Part shown: one piece after another, positions 52,257 to 60,538 of the stretch | How positions within the stretch are numbered: position 1 is the stretch's first letter | How the letters are laid out: each line of letters starts with the position of its first letter | NCBI RefSeq assembly: GCF_003054045.1 | Contig: NZ_QBKH01000012.1 | Location: 1-64,000, forward strand | Reading direction: 5' to 3' | Origin: Sphingobacterium faecium | Lineage (GTDB): Bacteria > Bacteroidota > Bacteroidia > Sphingobacteriales > Sphingobacteriaceae | Length of the DNA stretch: 64,000 bases | Notes under the pieces: generated by a model | The model's database searches: none | Told to the model about the DNA's origin: nothing | Seen by the model: only the letters and a program-made list of their open reading frames with translations | Translations under genes and position numbers: made by a program

Positions 52257-53378
52257 CTACAGACTCAGATTGGGCATATGGTATGCATCTGCTATCAGTT
52301 TTGCAGAATGCAGTATCCCTTCGAGAGAATGACCTAAATTGGCTATCATCAATTCATCTGCCCCTGAAATCTGCTGAAAGTAATTTAGCTTACTTACGAC
52401 CTGGTCTGCAGTTCCATAGATCATTTTATGGTTCCAACCGTCCAATATATACCTTTCGGAATCACTGTACTTATAATTTTTTAATTCTTGCGGAGATGGA
52501 ATTATATATGATTGCCTGTTCATCATTCGGAGCATACTATGTGATAGCGAATATGACTGTGATTTGGCCTCTTCTTCATTGTCTGCTGCATAAACTGAAA
52601 AGCAAGCAATGGTGTAAGGACTGTCAAGTACTTTTGAAGGTCTGAAGTACTTTCTATAAAGTTCAAATGCGGCCAACATGTTTTCAGGTGCCAATTGCGC
52701 AGCAAAGGCAAATGGTAGTCCTAACTTCCCTGCCAATTGCGCAGAATAACCACTAGATCCCAATAACCAAACTAATGGACTTTCAAAAGATCGTGCAATA
52801 CCGTTTTCAAGATCTTGACCGGGCCCAGGAACTGCAAATACCTTGCCTTTGTAAGGATGTCCTACAGGAAAATCGTCTTCAAGAAAATGGAGTAACTCCG
52901 TCAACTGTTCTGGAAAATTTTCAGCTCCGATCTGCTCACGACGGAGTGCTGAGGCTGTAAGCTCATTGGTCCCCGGTGCACGTCCTATTCCAAGATCGAT
53001 ACGCCCTGGAGCCATCGCCTCCAGCATACCAAATTGCTCGGCAACGACCAAAGGCGGAAAGTTTGGTAGCATCATGCCACCAGATCCTAATCTTATTTGT
53101 TGTGTTTCGCCGATCAGTCGGGAGAGCAACATCGCGGGTGAAGAGGTAGAAACAGCGGGCATGCCGTGGTGCTCAGCTACCCAATAGCGGGCAAAGCCCC
53201 GTTTATCTGCAAGTTTAGCAAGCTGAATACTGTTATTAATTGCTTCCATACTTGAATAACCTTTTCCCGTTGTAGCCACATCAAGGATGGACAAGGGCAC
53301 CGGAGCGCTTCCTTGCTTTTTAACCGAATGAAAAGAAACGGGTATATTATTGGGATTGTCTTTATTTTTATTTTTCAT
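52257..53378 (-). CDS. LLM-class flavin-dependent oxidoreductase
   Basis: This 373-residue protein is of the bacterial-luciferase-like monooxygenase group that uses reduced flavin. Sequence VPLSILDVATTGKGYSSMEA, YWVAEHHGMPAVSTSSPAML, and RLGSGGMMLPNFPPLVVAEQ are the family pattern (MsnO8 type), and LGIGRAPGTNEL is present. It is divergent from the TetR gene, with the TetR operator near, and may be part of its regulon. Confidence 0.93.
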   Translation of the reverse strand: MKNKNKDNPNNIPVSFHSVKKQGSAPVPLSILDVATTGKGYSSMEAINNSIQLAKLADKRGFARYWVAEHHGMPAVSTSSPAMLLSRLIGETQQIRLGSGGMMLPNFPPLVVAEQFGMLEAMAPGRIDLGIGRAPGTNELTASALRREQIGAENFPEQLTELLHFLEDDFPVGHPYKGKVFAVPGPGQDLENGIARSFESPLVWLLGSSGYSAQLAGKLGLPFAFAAQLAPENMLAAFELYRKYFRPSKVLDSPYTIACFSVYAADNEEEAKSQSYSLSHSMLRMMNRQSYIIPSPQELKNYKYSDSERYILDGWNHKMIYGTADQVVSKLNYFQQISGADELMIANLGHSLEGILHSAKLIADAYHMPNLSL

Positions 53379-53553
53379 AAACTATTAATTTAGAATATGA
53401 TGCAAAATTACAAACAGAAAAAAAGCATAGGGTACCAAAAATAATCTGAATACTATCTTTTTGATAACTGAAAATAAAGAGGCAACCTTGTCAGTAGCCA
53501 ACAGCCTTCACCACAACTTGTCAAACCAATAAAGAATTACGTTCTTTGTATTC

Positions 53554-53567
53554 ATACTAATTAGTAT
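53554..53567. promoter_or_regulatory. TetR operator, site 1 (autoregulatory)
   Basis: ATACTAATTAGTAT is a perfect palindrome 5 bases before the TetR ATG. A close variant stands before the next operon (site 2). Confidence 0.65.
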
Positions 53568-53572
53568 TTTTT

Positions 53573-54163
53573 ATGAAAAAGTCATCAGCAACTCGGCATA
53601 CAATTCTTGAAAAAGCATTTGAAATTATCTATACCAAAGGTTATCAAACGACAAGTATTGATGAAATTATTGCGACAACAAAAGTTACAAAAGGAGCATT
53701 TTACTATCATTTTAAGACCAAAGATGAAATGGGTTTGGCTATAATTAATGAAATTTTAAAACCAACAATGCAAAATGATTTCATTAAACCTTTACAAAAT
53801 GCAAAAAATCCTACTCAGGAAATTTATGATATGACAAAAGCGCTACTTCTGGAAAATCCTCTTTTGAAGTTAGAATATGGATGTCCCGCAGGAAATTTAA
53901 CACAGGAAATGACACCTTGGAATGCAGCTTTTGGAAAGGCACTATCTGAGCTGATTCTAGAATGGCAGCAAACAATTGAAAATAGTATAAAAAGTGCCAA
54001 AGAAAATGGAACCATAAGGGAAAATGTGGATCCGCAGCAAGTCGCGTATTTTATTATGTCAGGGTATTGGGGAATTAGAAATTTCGGAAAAGTGTATAAC
54101 AGTACAGCATGCTATCACTCCTATTTAAAAGAACTGAAAATTTACCTAAACAATTTAGCTTAA
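53573..54163 (+). CDS. TetR family transcriptional repressor
   Basis: This 196-residue regulator has an N-terminal HTH (ILEKAFEIIYTKGYQTTSID, EIIATTKVTKGAFYYHFKTK, DEMGLAIINEI) and a larger C-terminal ligand-binding part with YGCPAGNLTQEMTPWNAAFG. A matching palindrome lies before the gene itself and before the downstream membrane-protein operon, so it probably represses both. Ligand unknown. Confidence 0.92.
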   Translation: MKKSSATRHTILEKAFEIIYTKGYQTTSIDEIIATTKVTKGAFYYHFKTKDEMGLAIINEILKPTMQNDFIKPLQNAKNPTQEIYDMTKALLLENPLLKLEYGCPAGNLTQEMTPWNAAFGKALSELILEWQQTIENSIKSAKENGTIRENVDPQQVAYFIMSGYWGIRNFGKVYNSTACYHSYLKELKIYLNNLA

Positions 54164-54176
54164 ATATTCTTTAATA

Positions 54177-54200
54177 AAAACATACTACTTAGTATGTTTT
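54177..54200. promoter_or_regulatory. TetR operator, site 2 (before the membrane-protein operon)
   Basis: AAAACATACTA (54177-54187) and TAGTATGTTTT (54190-54200) form a perfect inverted repeat around CT. It shares TACTA-N2-TAGTA with site 1 except for the centre, and lies 33 bases before the operon ATG (54233). Confidence 0.65.
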
Positions 54201-54232
54201 TATTATATTTACATCGACAAACAAAATTTGCG

Positions 54233-54691
54233 ATGTATCAAACACTTACTTTTTATCATTCCTTAATACGCTGGCTAGTGCTAGCAAGTATAGTTTATGC
54301 TATTTATCGGGCATATAAAGGTTATTCTTCTAACGCTGTATTCTCCAAAAGAGACAATGCTACACGTCATTGGACAGCAACAATTGCACACATTCAGCTT
54401 CTAGTTGGAATTGTATTGTACACTCAAAGCCCCATCATCAAATACTTCTGGAATAATTTTAATGAGGCCATTGAAAATTTTGATCTTGCCTTTTTTGGTC
54501 TACTTCACCTAATTTTAATGTTAATAGCGATCATTTTAATTACCATTGGTTCTGCTAAAGCAAAAAGAAAAACAACCGACAAAGAAAAATTCAAAACAAT
54601 GTTGATTTGGTTTTCAATTTCACTCATCATTATTTTCATAGCCATTCCTTGGCCGTTTTCACCATTTGCTACCAGACCTTATTTTAGATAG
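54233..54691 (+). CDS. Integral membrane protein, hypothetical
   Basis: This 152-residue protein has four membrane segments (such as LIRWLVLASIVYAIYRAY, HIQLLVGIVLYT and LLHLILMLIAIILITIGSA). The second half includes AKRKTTDKEKFK. I do not recognise a specific family. ATG 54233 lies after the operator; an earlier in-frame ATG (54194) would lie inside it. It is the first gene of a TetR-controlled run with DUF3817, rhodanese and an HMA-like gene. Confidence 0.8.
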   Translation: MYQTLTFYHSLIRWLVLASIVYAIYRAYKGYSSNAVFSKRDNATRHWTATIAHIQLLVGIVLYTQSPIIKYFWNNFNEAIENFDLAFFGLLHLILMLIAIILITIGSAKAKRKTTDKEKFKTMLIWFSISLIIIFIAIPWPFSPFATRPYFR

Positions 54692-54692
54692 T

Positions 54693-54995
54693 ATGATAAA
54701 TTTATTCAAAACAAAAATCGGAAGATTGCGCATTATTGGGTTTCTTGAAGGCGTATCATTATTAGTGCTCATTTTCGTAGCTGTACCTCTGAAACATTAT
54801 TTTCACAATCCTAGTTTAAGCGAAATATTAGGACCGATTCATGGAGCAATTTTTTTACTTTTCCTGTTTAATACGTTAAGTGTTGCTGTAGAGCAGAATT
54901 GGAAATTTAAAACGACAACTTGGAAAGTTATTTTGGCCTGCATTATTCCATTCGGAACATTTTACATTGACCATAAAATATTAAGCAAACTATGA
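54693..54995 (+). CDS. DUF3817 family membrane protein
   Basis: This 100-residue protein has GRLRIIGFLEGVSLLVLIFV, PLKHYF, GPIHGAIFLLFLFNTLSV and a C-terminal FGTFYIDHKIL, the pattern of DUF3817 (YdzA-like). Three membrane segments are seen. ATG 54693 begins 1 base after the preceding stop, and the gene end overlaps the next start (ATGA). The role is unknown. Confidence 0.85.
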   Translation: MINLFKTKIGRLRIIGFLEGVSLLVLIFVAVPLKHYFHNPSLSEILGPIHGAIFLLFLFNTLSVAVEQNWKFKTTTWKVILACIIPFGTFYIDHKILSKL

Positions 54996-55360
54996 AGACG
55001 ATATATATTATTGGTGCTATAGTTATATTGATTTACATCTCGTATCGAACCTATCGTTTCGCAACACTTGATAATGGGCTCGCTCATAAAATAGAGAATG
55101 GAGCGGTAATTTTAGATGTTCGAACCGAAAAAGAATATAATATGGGACATATTGATGGTTCAATAAATATTTCACTAGGCACTATTAATGAGAGATACAT
55201 TGAACTGGATAAGAGCAAAACATACATTACAACCTGTTCTCACGGTTTAAGGAGTGTGAAAGTGGAAAACATTTTAAAAGACAAAGGTTTTAAAAATGTT
55301 TTTAATGGGGGTGCTTGGTCTGACCTTGAAAAAATAGTAATCAAACTAAAAGATAATTGA
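54992..55360 (+). CDS. Rhodanese-like domain protein, membrane-anchored
   Basis: This 122-residue protein has an N-terminal membrane segment (IYIIGAIVILIYISY) and one rhodanese domain with LDVRTEKEYNMGHIDGSINI and the active-site Cys in TTCSHGLRS (C82). Such proteins carry sulfane sulfur. It starts inside the DUF3817 stop region and overlaps the next gene start by a base, so translation is coupled. Confidence 0.9.
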   Translation: MKTIYIIGAIVILIYISYRTYRFATLDNGLAHKIENGAVILDVRTEKEYNMGHIDGSINISLGTINERYIELDKSKTYITTCSHGLRSVKVENILKDKGFKNVFNGGAWSDLEKIVIKLKDN

Positions 55361-55608
55361 TGATTTCAGTGTTTAAAACAAGTGTGATAAGTATAAGAGA
55401 AATAGAGACACTAAAACCGTTTCTTGACACACATCTCGGAATTTCAAAGTGGAATTTTGACCTTGAAGACTGCGACAATATTTTGCGTATTGACAGTATA
55501 AACGAAATTACTGAACGTACAATTAAAATTTTGAGCGACTATGGTTTTGACTGCCAAGAACTTGAAGGCTCACCTGTAGGTGATACAGTCAAAAGTAGCC
55601 TGTCATAA
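55360..55608 (+). CDS. Small HMA-like hypothetical protein
   Basis: This 82-residue protein begins at ATG 55360, which shares one base with the rhodanese stop (TGATG). The pattern FKTSVISIREIETLKPFLDT, LDTHLGISKWNFDLEDCDNI, and TIKILSDYGFDCQEL looks like a heavy-metal-associated (ferredoxin-like) fold lacking the CxxC. It ends the operon; a terminator follows. Confidence 0.7.
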   Translation: MISVFKTSVISIREIETLKPFLDTHLGISKWNFDLEDCDNILRIDSINEITERTIKILSDYGFDCQELEGSPVGDTVKSSLS

Positions 55609-55660
55609 AACTTCAAATTTTCACAACTCTTTCTCTACTTCCATTAAGAGTAACTAGCAA

Positions 55661-55688
55661 TACAGTACAAATCAAAATTTGTACTGTA
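55661..55688 (+). terminator. Intrinsic terminator
   Basis: TACAGTACAAAT (55661-55672) pairs perfectly with 55677-55688 across 4 bases, then CTGCTTTATT. It closes the TetR-linked operon. Confidence 0.75.
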
Positions 55689-55707
55689 CTGCTTTATTGA
55701 CTAGAGA

Positions 55708-56120
55708 TTATCTGATATAATTTTTAGATTTGATTTTCAAAAACCTGCTTTTGAGGTATACCAATCTGCGCAGATTTACCTTCCCAAAATTATACCATAG
55801 TACAAAAGACAGAATAGGCAATCTGAAAATAATCACCCAACCGAAGATCTTTTTAAGAGACACCAAGATAGCTTGTTGCTCCATCTGCGAATATTTTTGT
55901 GAATTTAGCATTCCGAAAGTATTCATATCCAGGTATACTACAAGATCTACAATACTCTGCAACTGATAACGGTACAGCAGGTAACTGTATACAGGTGCAA
56001 ATGCCATTACAGAAAAAAGTTCTGATGACCTGCATACCGAACATGATCTGACTTAAAACCTTGGGCATTAACGCAAAAAGACAAAAGTAATAATGCGGTT
56101 TTGATAATATACTTCTCCAT
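55708..56120 (-). pseudogene. Possibly frameshifted gene with signal peptide
   Basis: Minus strand ATG 56120 gives a clean signal peptide (MEKYIIKTALLLLSFCVNAQ) and then 17 more codons to a stop at 56007-56009. The next frame starts inside that stop (TAATG, 56007) and runs 99 codons to 55708, with membrane-like and basic segments (YSYLLYRYQLQSIVDLVVYL, KIFGWVIIFRLPILSFVLWY). It could be two coupled small genes, but a signal peptide closed after so few codons points to a frameshifted gene. Family unknown. Confidence 0.4.
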
Positions 56121-56155
56121 TTTTAATTTAGTGTAAAATGTATCTTTTATTACGC

Positions 56156-56830
56156 TTATAATAACAAGAAACTTAAGAAGCCACCGATGCTGTTTTCATT
56201 GTGTTTCTCTGGACCGTAATAATCGATATTGGCACCCACACCAAAAGTTATTTCTCTATAACTTAAACCAGCTCGAGCCATGAGGTAACTTCTTGTTTGC
56301 AAATTGATGACAGTACTGTATTCATACAAAGCCTGAATTCGCGAATAAAGGCGCCAATTATCATTTATCTGTGGTTTATATTCAACTAAAAACATTCCTT
56401 CGACATTCGTGTCTTTAGAATAATCTATTCTAGAATTAGCCACAAACAACCAAGTTGGATTAGCTACGGTATAGATTATACCTGCTATAGGTCGCATACC
56501 TTTCACTGGGGTTACGTGCAGACCGCCTGCTAGTTTGAAACCCTTTGCGATATCATAGGTCAGACTGGCTTGCGTCATGTAATCGTTGATCTGATTACTG
56601 TCCCATTCTCCCACGAGAGACGTTACACTAAAAAAGCCTAGCTTGGGAATAGTCTTAAATTTTTTATCGATGATCATTTGAAGGGCCAATCCTCTGTTGC
56701 TACCCAAAATTTCTGTATTTATTGGTGGATTTATGACTGAAATTTGAGATTTTTCTTGTGCAATAGCATTTCCGATCATTACGGAAAACAGTGCTATAAA
56801 AACATACTTTATTTTTGTTACATCGTTCAT
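56156..56830 (-). CDS. Outer-membrane-type hypothetical protein
   Basis: This 224-residue protein has signal sequence VFIALFSVMIGNAIAQ. Strand-rich segments follow (FKLAGGLHVTPVKGMRPIAG, YLMARAGLSYREITFGVGAN) with a final SIGGFLSFLLL. I do not recognise the family. It runs toward the frameshifted gene 35 bases downstream. Confidence 0.75.
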   Translation of the reverse strand: MNDVTKIKYVFIALFSVMIGNAIAQEKSQISVINPPINTEILGSNRGLALQMIIDKKFKTIPKLGFFSVTSLVGEWDSNQINDYMTQASLTYDIAKGFKLAGGLHVTPVKGMRPIAGIIYTVANPTWLFVANSRIDYSKDTNVEGMFLVEYKPQINDNWRLYSRIQALYEYSTVINLQTRSYLMARAGLSYREITFGVGANIDYYGPEKHNENSIGGFLSFLLL

Positions 56831-57134
56831 TTTGTACTCTTGGCTTGTATGAAGTGTGAAAGAATTTTACCCCCAATATCAGGCTTAGTTCAATAAGAAA
56901 TTAGTTCTTACTATGCTCCTTGGTAATGCAAATTTGAACTAATTTAAACTCTTAAACTATAAATAATCAGGCAGAAAGTTTACAAAAACGTACCAATAAT
57001 TCAAAATATTACTGAAGCAAATAAATAAATGTTATTTTAACACTTATTTATTTACTCACATTACATGTATTAAAAAAAATAGATGTTATGGCCGTTAGTA
57101 AAAAGCAGTATAAAACCATTTAAATTATAGATCA
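56831..57134. other. Intergenic region with an AT-rich hairpin
   Basis: About 304 bases between divergent genes. An imperfect hairpin at 57019-57053 (one mismatch in 16 pairs, loop TTT) lies before the fucosidase. No coding frame is apparent. Confidence 0.5.
57019..57053. repeat. AT-rich imperfect inverted repeat
   Basis: AAATAAATAAATGTTA (57019-57034) pairs with 57038-57053 at 15 of 16 positions. It lies 82 bases before the fucosidase start. Confidence 0.5.
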
Positions 57135-58907
57135 ATGATAAAAATTTTAAAGATAAGTGTTGGTTTCTCTTTCGCTCTTCTAACCTACATTTGTCATCAA
57201 TCAAATGCACAAACTCGAGTTAGCTCAGCAACAGCAGTACTTCCTATACCTCAAATACCTCCAACAGGACCGGTAGATAGTTTGCCTATGGGAGATTGGA
57301 AGTCTTTCGAAGAAGTTAAACTCGATATTCCTATTTTCCCAGGTCCATTCAAACCAACATGGGAATCGATAGAGGCTAATTATCCTGGAGATCCTGATTG
57401 GCTCAGGGAAGCGAAGTTTGGTATATGGGTTCACTTTGGCCCTCAAGCATCGGGAGAAAGTGGTGATTGGTATGCGAGAAAGCTATATACACCTGGTACG
57501 CCTGCATATAAAAATCACCTTAAAAATTATGGTCACCCTTCCGAATTTGGTTATAAGGAAATACTTAACAAATGGAATCCCACCAAACTTGATCCTGCTA
57601 GACTTGCTAAAATATATAAGGATGCCGGAGCAAGATTCTTAATGATCCAAGGCGTACACCATGATAATTATGACTTGTGGAACTCACGCTATCAACCATG
57701 GAATTCAGTTAACATAGGACCTAAACGTGATTTAATTGGCGAGTGGGCGAAAGCTTGCCACGAGAATAACATTCGTTACGGAGTAACCTTTCATCATGAA
57801 TACACCTGGTGGTGGTGGCAAACAGCTTTTGGAAGCGATACCACAGGGGCTAAGAAAGGATTACCTTATGATGGCAATCTTACTGCTACTGATGGAAAGG
57901 GTAAGTGGTGGGAAAAATATGACCCTCGCCTACTCTATGGCATAGATCTGCGCGAATATAAAGGAGTTGCTGAAAAATCTCACACGCCGTGGTCACCACC
58001 ATCTCCAGGAATTTTTAGTAGACACCTGGAATACGCGAATTGGTATGCCAAGCAATGGGCATTACGTATGATGGATGTGGTGGAAAAATATGACCCGGAT
58101 TTTATATATACAGATGGTACAGTTCAAGGACCTTTCACTGGTAACGGGACAGGTACGGGTTATAAAGCAGATGCGATGCAGCATGTCATCGCTGATTATT
58201 ACAATAGGACACTAAAGAGACACGGAAAGGTCAATACTTTTAGTATTGTGAAATTTCGGGATAAAACAAATGGTACGGTTACAACCGAGGAATTTGCTAT
58301 TCCTGAAAAAATTAAAACAGACCAGCCTTGGATAGCGGAAGCGCCGGTTGGAGACTGGTATTATGCACCTAATTTTACTTATGACTCCGGAATGATGATC
58401 CGATATGTGATAGAGGCTATTGCTCGGGATGGTAATGCTGCTCTCTGTGTTTCACTACTACCAGATGGATCATTGGATGAGGGTAGTTTAAAGATGCTCA
58501 AAGAGGTAGGAATATGGATGCGACGTAACGGGGAGGCGGTTTATGGAAGCAGAGCATGGAAAATTCCTGGGGAAGGAGAACAAGAAAACGGGAAATTGAA
58601 AATGCTCCCAGGGGGCGGACTTGGTCGCAGACATGCAGAATTTAAGTTTAACACCAAGGATTTTAGATTTACCGTAGGAAAAAACGGATCGCTTTATGCT
58701 TTTTGTATGAACCTGCCGGAGGCTGGATCTGAATTGAAAATAAAATCACTTGGTAGTAACGTAAACTTATTGGAAAAAACGATTAAAAAAGTGAGCATGC
58801 TCGGATACGAAGGTAAGTTGAAATGGAAGCAGGTGGCCGATGGATTGGTCGTGACTTGTCCTTCCCAGATGAATTATGCAACCTCAGTTGTGTTTAGAGT
58901 TGAGTAA
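57135..58907 (+). CDS. Alpha-L-fucosidase (GH29)
   Basis: This 590-residue secreted enzyme has signal peptide ending HQSNAQ and a GH29 catalytic domain: AKFGIWVHFGPQASGESGDW, FLMIQGVHHDNYDLWNS, TFHHEYTWWWW and the likely nucleophile Asp in FIYTDGTVQG (after EKYDPD). The C-terminal ~100 residues form a beta-rich domain (FRFTVGKNGSLYAFCMNLPE). It cleaves terminal alpha-L-fucose from glycans. It stands alone between a hypothetical barrel and a decayed region, with a terminator after it. Confidence 0.95.
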   Translation: MIKILKISVGFSFALLTYICHQSNAQTRVSSATAVLPIPQIPPTGPVDSLPMGDWKSFEEVKLDIPIFPGPFKPTWESIEANYPGDPDWLREAKFGIWVHFGPQASGESGDWYARKLYTPGTPAYKNHLKNYGHPSEFGYKEILNKWNPTKLDPARLAKIYKDAGARFLMIQGVHHDNYDLWNSRYQPWNSVNIGPKRDLIGEWAKACHENNIRYGVTFHHEYTWWWWQTAFGSDTTGAKKGLPYDGNLTATDGKGKWWEKYDPRLLYGIDLREYKGVAEKSHTPWSPPSPGIFSRHLEYANWYAKQWALRMMDVVEKYDPDFIYTDGTVQGPFTGNGTGTGYKADAMQHVIADYYNRTLKRHGKVNTFSIVKFRDKTNGTVTTEEFAIPEKIKTDQPWIAEAPVGDWYYAPNFTYDSGMMIRYVIEAIARDGNAALCVSLLPDGSLDEGSLKMLKEVGIWMRRNGEAVYGSRAWKIPGEGEQENGKLKMLPGGGLGRRHAEFKFNTKDFRFTVGKNGSLYAFCMNLPEAGSELKIKSLGSNVNLLEKTIKKVSMLGYEGKLKWKQVADGLVVTCPSQMNYATSVVFRVE

Positions 58908-58950
58908 AATATCTAGTATACACCTGAATACTCATGTTGTGTATTTAAAA

Positions 58951-58990
58951 TAAATAAGTAACGCTGATATAAGACTGCGTTACTTATTTA
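58951..58990 (+). terminator. Intrinsic terminator after the fucosidase
   Basis: TAAATAAGTAACGC (58951-58964) pairs perfectly with 58977-58990 over a 12-base loop, 44 bases past the stop. Confidence 0.75.
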
Positions 58991-59321
58991 TCTCTTGAAG
59001 GACACTACCTTGCTCCCACCAATAGAAAATGATAGAAGATTTTACCATTTTTAAAATTTAATATGACGAAAACCATATTAATATTGTCATGGATTATCCA
59101 AAAAGGTATTTTATAAGCTGTTTGGATTAGCATCGTATCTTTTATCTAGGATTAATTTTGCATCATATCTTACAAGAAAATTTAATCCAAATTGGAATAC
59201 AGAAATAGATGATGAACATAGTAGCAGTTAGATGAGTGATATCATGCATCAATGATATTTGTAAACTGTTAGGCTATTTTATTTAAGAAAGATCTGTATT
59301 TAAAGAAAAGAAAAAGGGATA

Positions 59322-59519
59322 TCAATAAAAACAAATTGTTGAAAATAATAATGCACTTTTCAGACCTTGTAAAACCAGGTTTTCTCCATAAATGTTTAAT
59401 AAATGCATGATGCTGATTGATAAAGCAATCACAAATGTGGTGATGATCTTGATCCGTAGTTTATTAAGATTTGTGCTACTCTTTTCTATTTCTGAAGCGA
59501 TTGTCTGAGCCGATAATTC
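59322..59519 (-). pseudogene. Gene remnant, perhaps UPF0114/YqhA-like C-terminus
   Basis: The minus strand reads ELSAQTIASEIEKSSTNLNK, then LRIKIITTFVIALSISIMHL, LNIYGENLVLQG and LKSALLFSTICFY to a stop, with no start. The LRIKII-FVIALSIS-MHLLN pattern resembles the C-terminal membrane part of UPF0114 proteins. The N-terminal part is missing. Confidence 0.35.
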
Positions 59520-59545
59520 GGTATTATTTTACGAATATAGACTCC

Positions 59546-59740
59546 CTACGCATAAATATCTGCAGGTATAATCACCTTATCGGCAATCCCCTTTTCTTTT
59601 ACATAGTCCACCCCCGTTTTGCGCGTTAGGAGATAGTGATTGATCGCTTCCATATGAACCGCAATAGGAGTTGATGCGCTTTATAGACATCTTCTTTTCC
59701 CATGATATCATCATAACTCGCAACAAAATGATTGAAGCTA
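59546..59740 (-). pseudogene. Decayed MBL-fold hydrolase C-terminus
   Basis: The minus strand reads MGKEDVYKAHQ, then after a frame change PIAVHMEAINHYLLTRKTGV and DYVKEKGIADKVIIPAD to a stop at 59546-59548. It matches the C-terminal region of MBL-fold hydrolases such as the intact gene at 51172 (IAVHMDALDHC). The Cys or His after NH is replaced by Tyr. Most of the gene is gone and a frameshift is present. Confidence 0.6.
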
Positions 59741-59874
59741 TTGCTTTATACATGGAATTAACAGCTATTAATAATTAGCGTAATACACAACATGTTCGCA
59801 AAAGAGGAAGTAATTCACGATTGCATTTAAAAGTTAATTTATCTAAGTTTGTCAGTACCTATTTAAGACTATCC

Positions 59875-60465
59875 ATGAATTTAAAGAATGAGATTGATTC
59901 AAAACGTTTATTACAGCGCCTACAAGAAGGCGATCGCGATGCGTTCGATCTTATTTTTAAACTTTATTGGGATCCGATACTGCTCTATTTATCCAAATTA
60001 GTAAAAGATAGAGCTGATGCTGAGGACCTGCTTCAAAATATTTTTGTTAATCTTTGGAACAAGAAAGAGTCCTCATCAATACAGCATCTGCAGACATGGC
60101 TATATGGTGCAGCACGAAAAAGTGCACTCTTTTATCATCGTACACAAAGCAATCAAAAAAAACTTATTATCTCTATTCTCGATTACATTCAAGATGAGGG
60201 TTTTTCTCTGAGCGATCAGCAACAAGGTAAAGAACTACAAATAATAATTGACAAAGAGATTGAAAAATTACCGTTAAAGATGAAAGAAGTCTTTATACTT
60301 AGTCGTCAAGAACAGTTAAGTTATAAAGAAATTGCAGAACGTTTACAGATTTCAGATCAAACTGTTAAAAAGCAGATAAGTAACGCGTTAAACATCCTTC
60401 GGAGCAGTCTTAAAAAACAAGGCCTCTACGCTCTCCTGCTTCTTATTCTCATCGATTTAAAATAA
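59875..60465 (+). CDS. ECF-type RNA polymerase sigma factor (FecI-like)
   Basis: This 196-residue sigma factor has region 2 (DAFDLIFKLYWDPILLYLSK, DRADAEDLLQNIFVNLWNKK) and region 4 (LPLKMKEVFILSRQEQLSYK, EIAERLQISDQTVKKQISNA). ATG 59875 (MNLKNEIDSKRLL) is preferred over an upstream TTG. FecR and a SusC-type receptor with an STN domain follow, so it forms a cell-surface signalling unit. The tail (LYALLLLILIDLK) is hydrophobic. Confidence 0.93.
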   Translation: MNLKNEIDSKRLLQRLQEGDRDAFDLIFKLYWDPILLYLSKLVKDRADAEDLLQNIFVNLWNKKESSSIQHLQTWLYGAARKSALFYHRTQSNQKKLIISILDYIQDEGFSLSDQQQGKELQIIIDKEIEKLPLKMKEVFILSRQEQLSYKEIAERLQISDQTVKKQISNALNILRSSLKKQGLYALLLLILIDLK

Positions 60466-60493
60466 ATTAAATATTTTTTTAACATTCATCTAC

Positions 60494-60512
60494 CACCAAG
60501 TGCCTCTTGGTG
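60494..60512 (+). other. Small hairpin between sigma and FecR genes
   Basis: CACCAAG (60494-60500) pairs with CTTGGTG (60506-60512) across TGCCT, 27 bases before the FecR ATG. It may modulate read-through or FecR translation. Confidence 0.4.
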
Positions 60513-60538
60513 CAACTATGATATAAACAGTGTCCCCA

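Larger units (their letters stand above)
58991..59874. other. Decayed region between fucosidase and sigma factor
   Basis: About 880 bases without an intact gene. Two minus-strand gene remnants lie at 59322-59519 and 59546-59740. The rest (58991-59320 and 59741-59874) shows nothing recognised besides the sigma promoter side. Confidence 0.6.

Noticed and set aside
52100..52645. 181-codon plus-strand frame
   Set aside because: Mostly antisense to the confident LLM oxidoreductase gene (52257-53378); its composition follows that gene.
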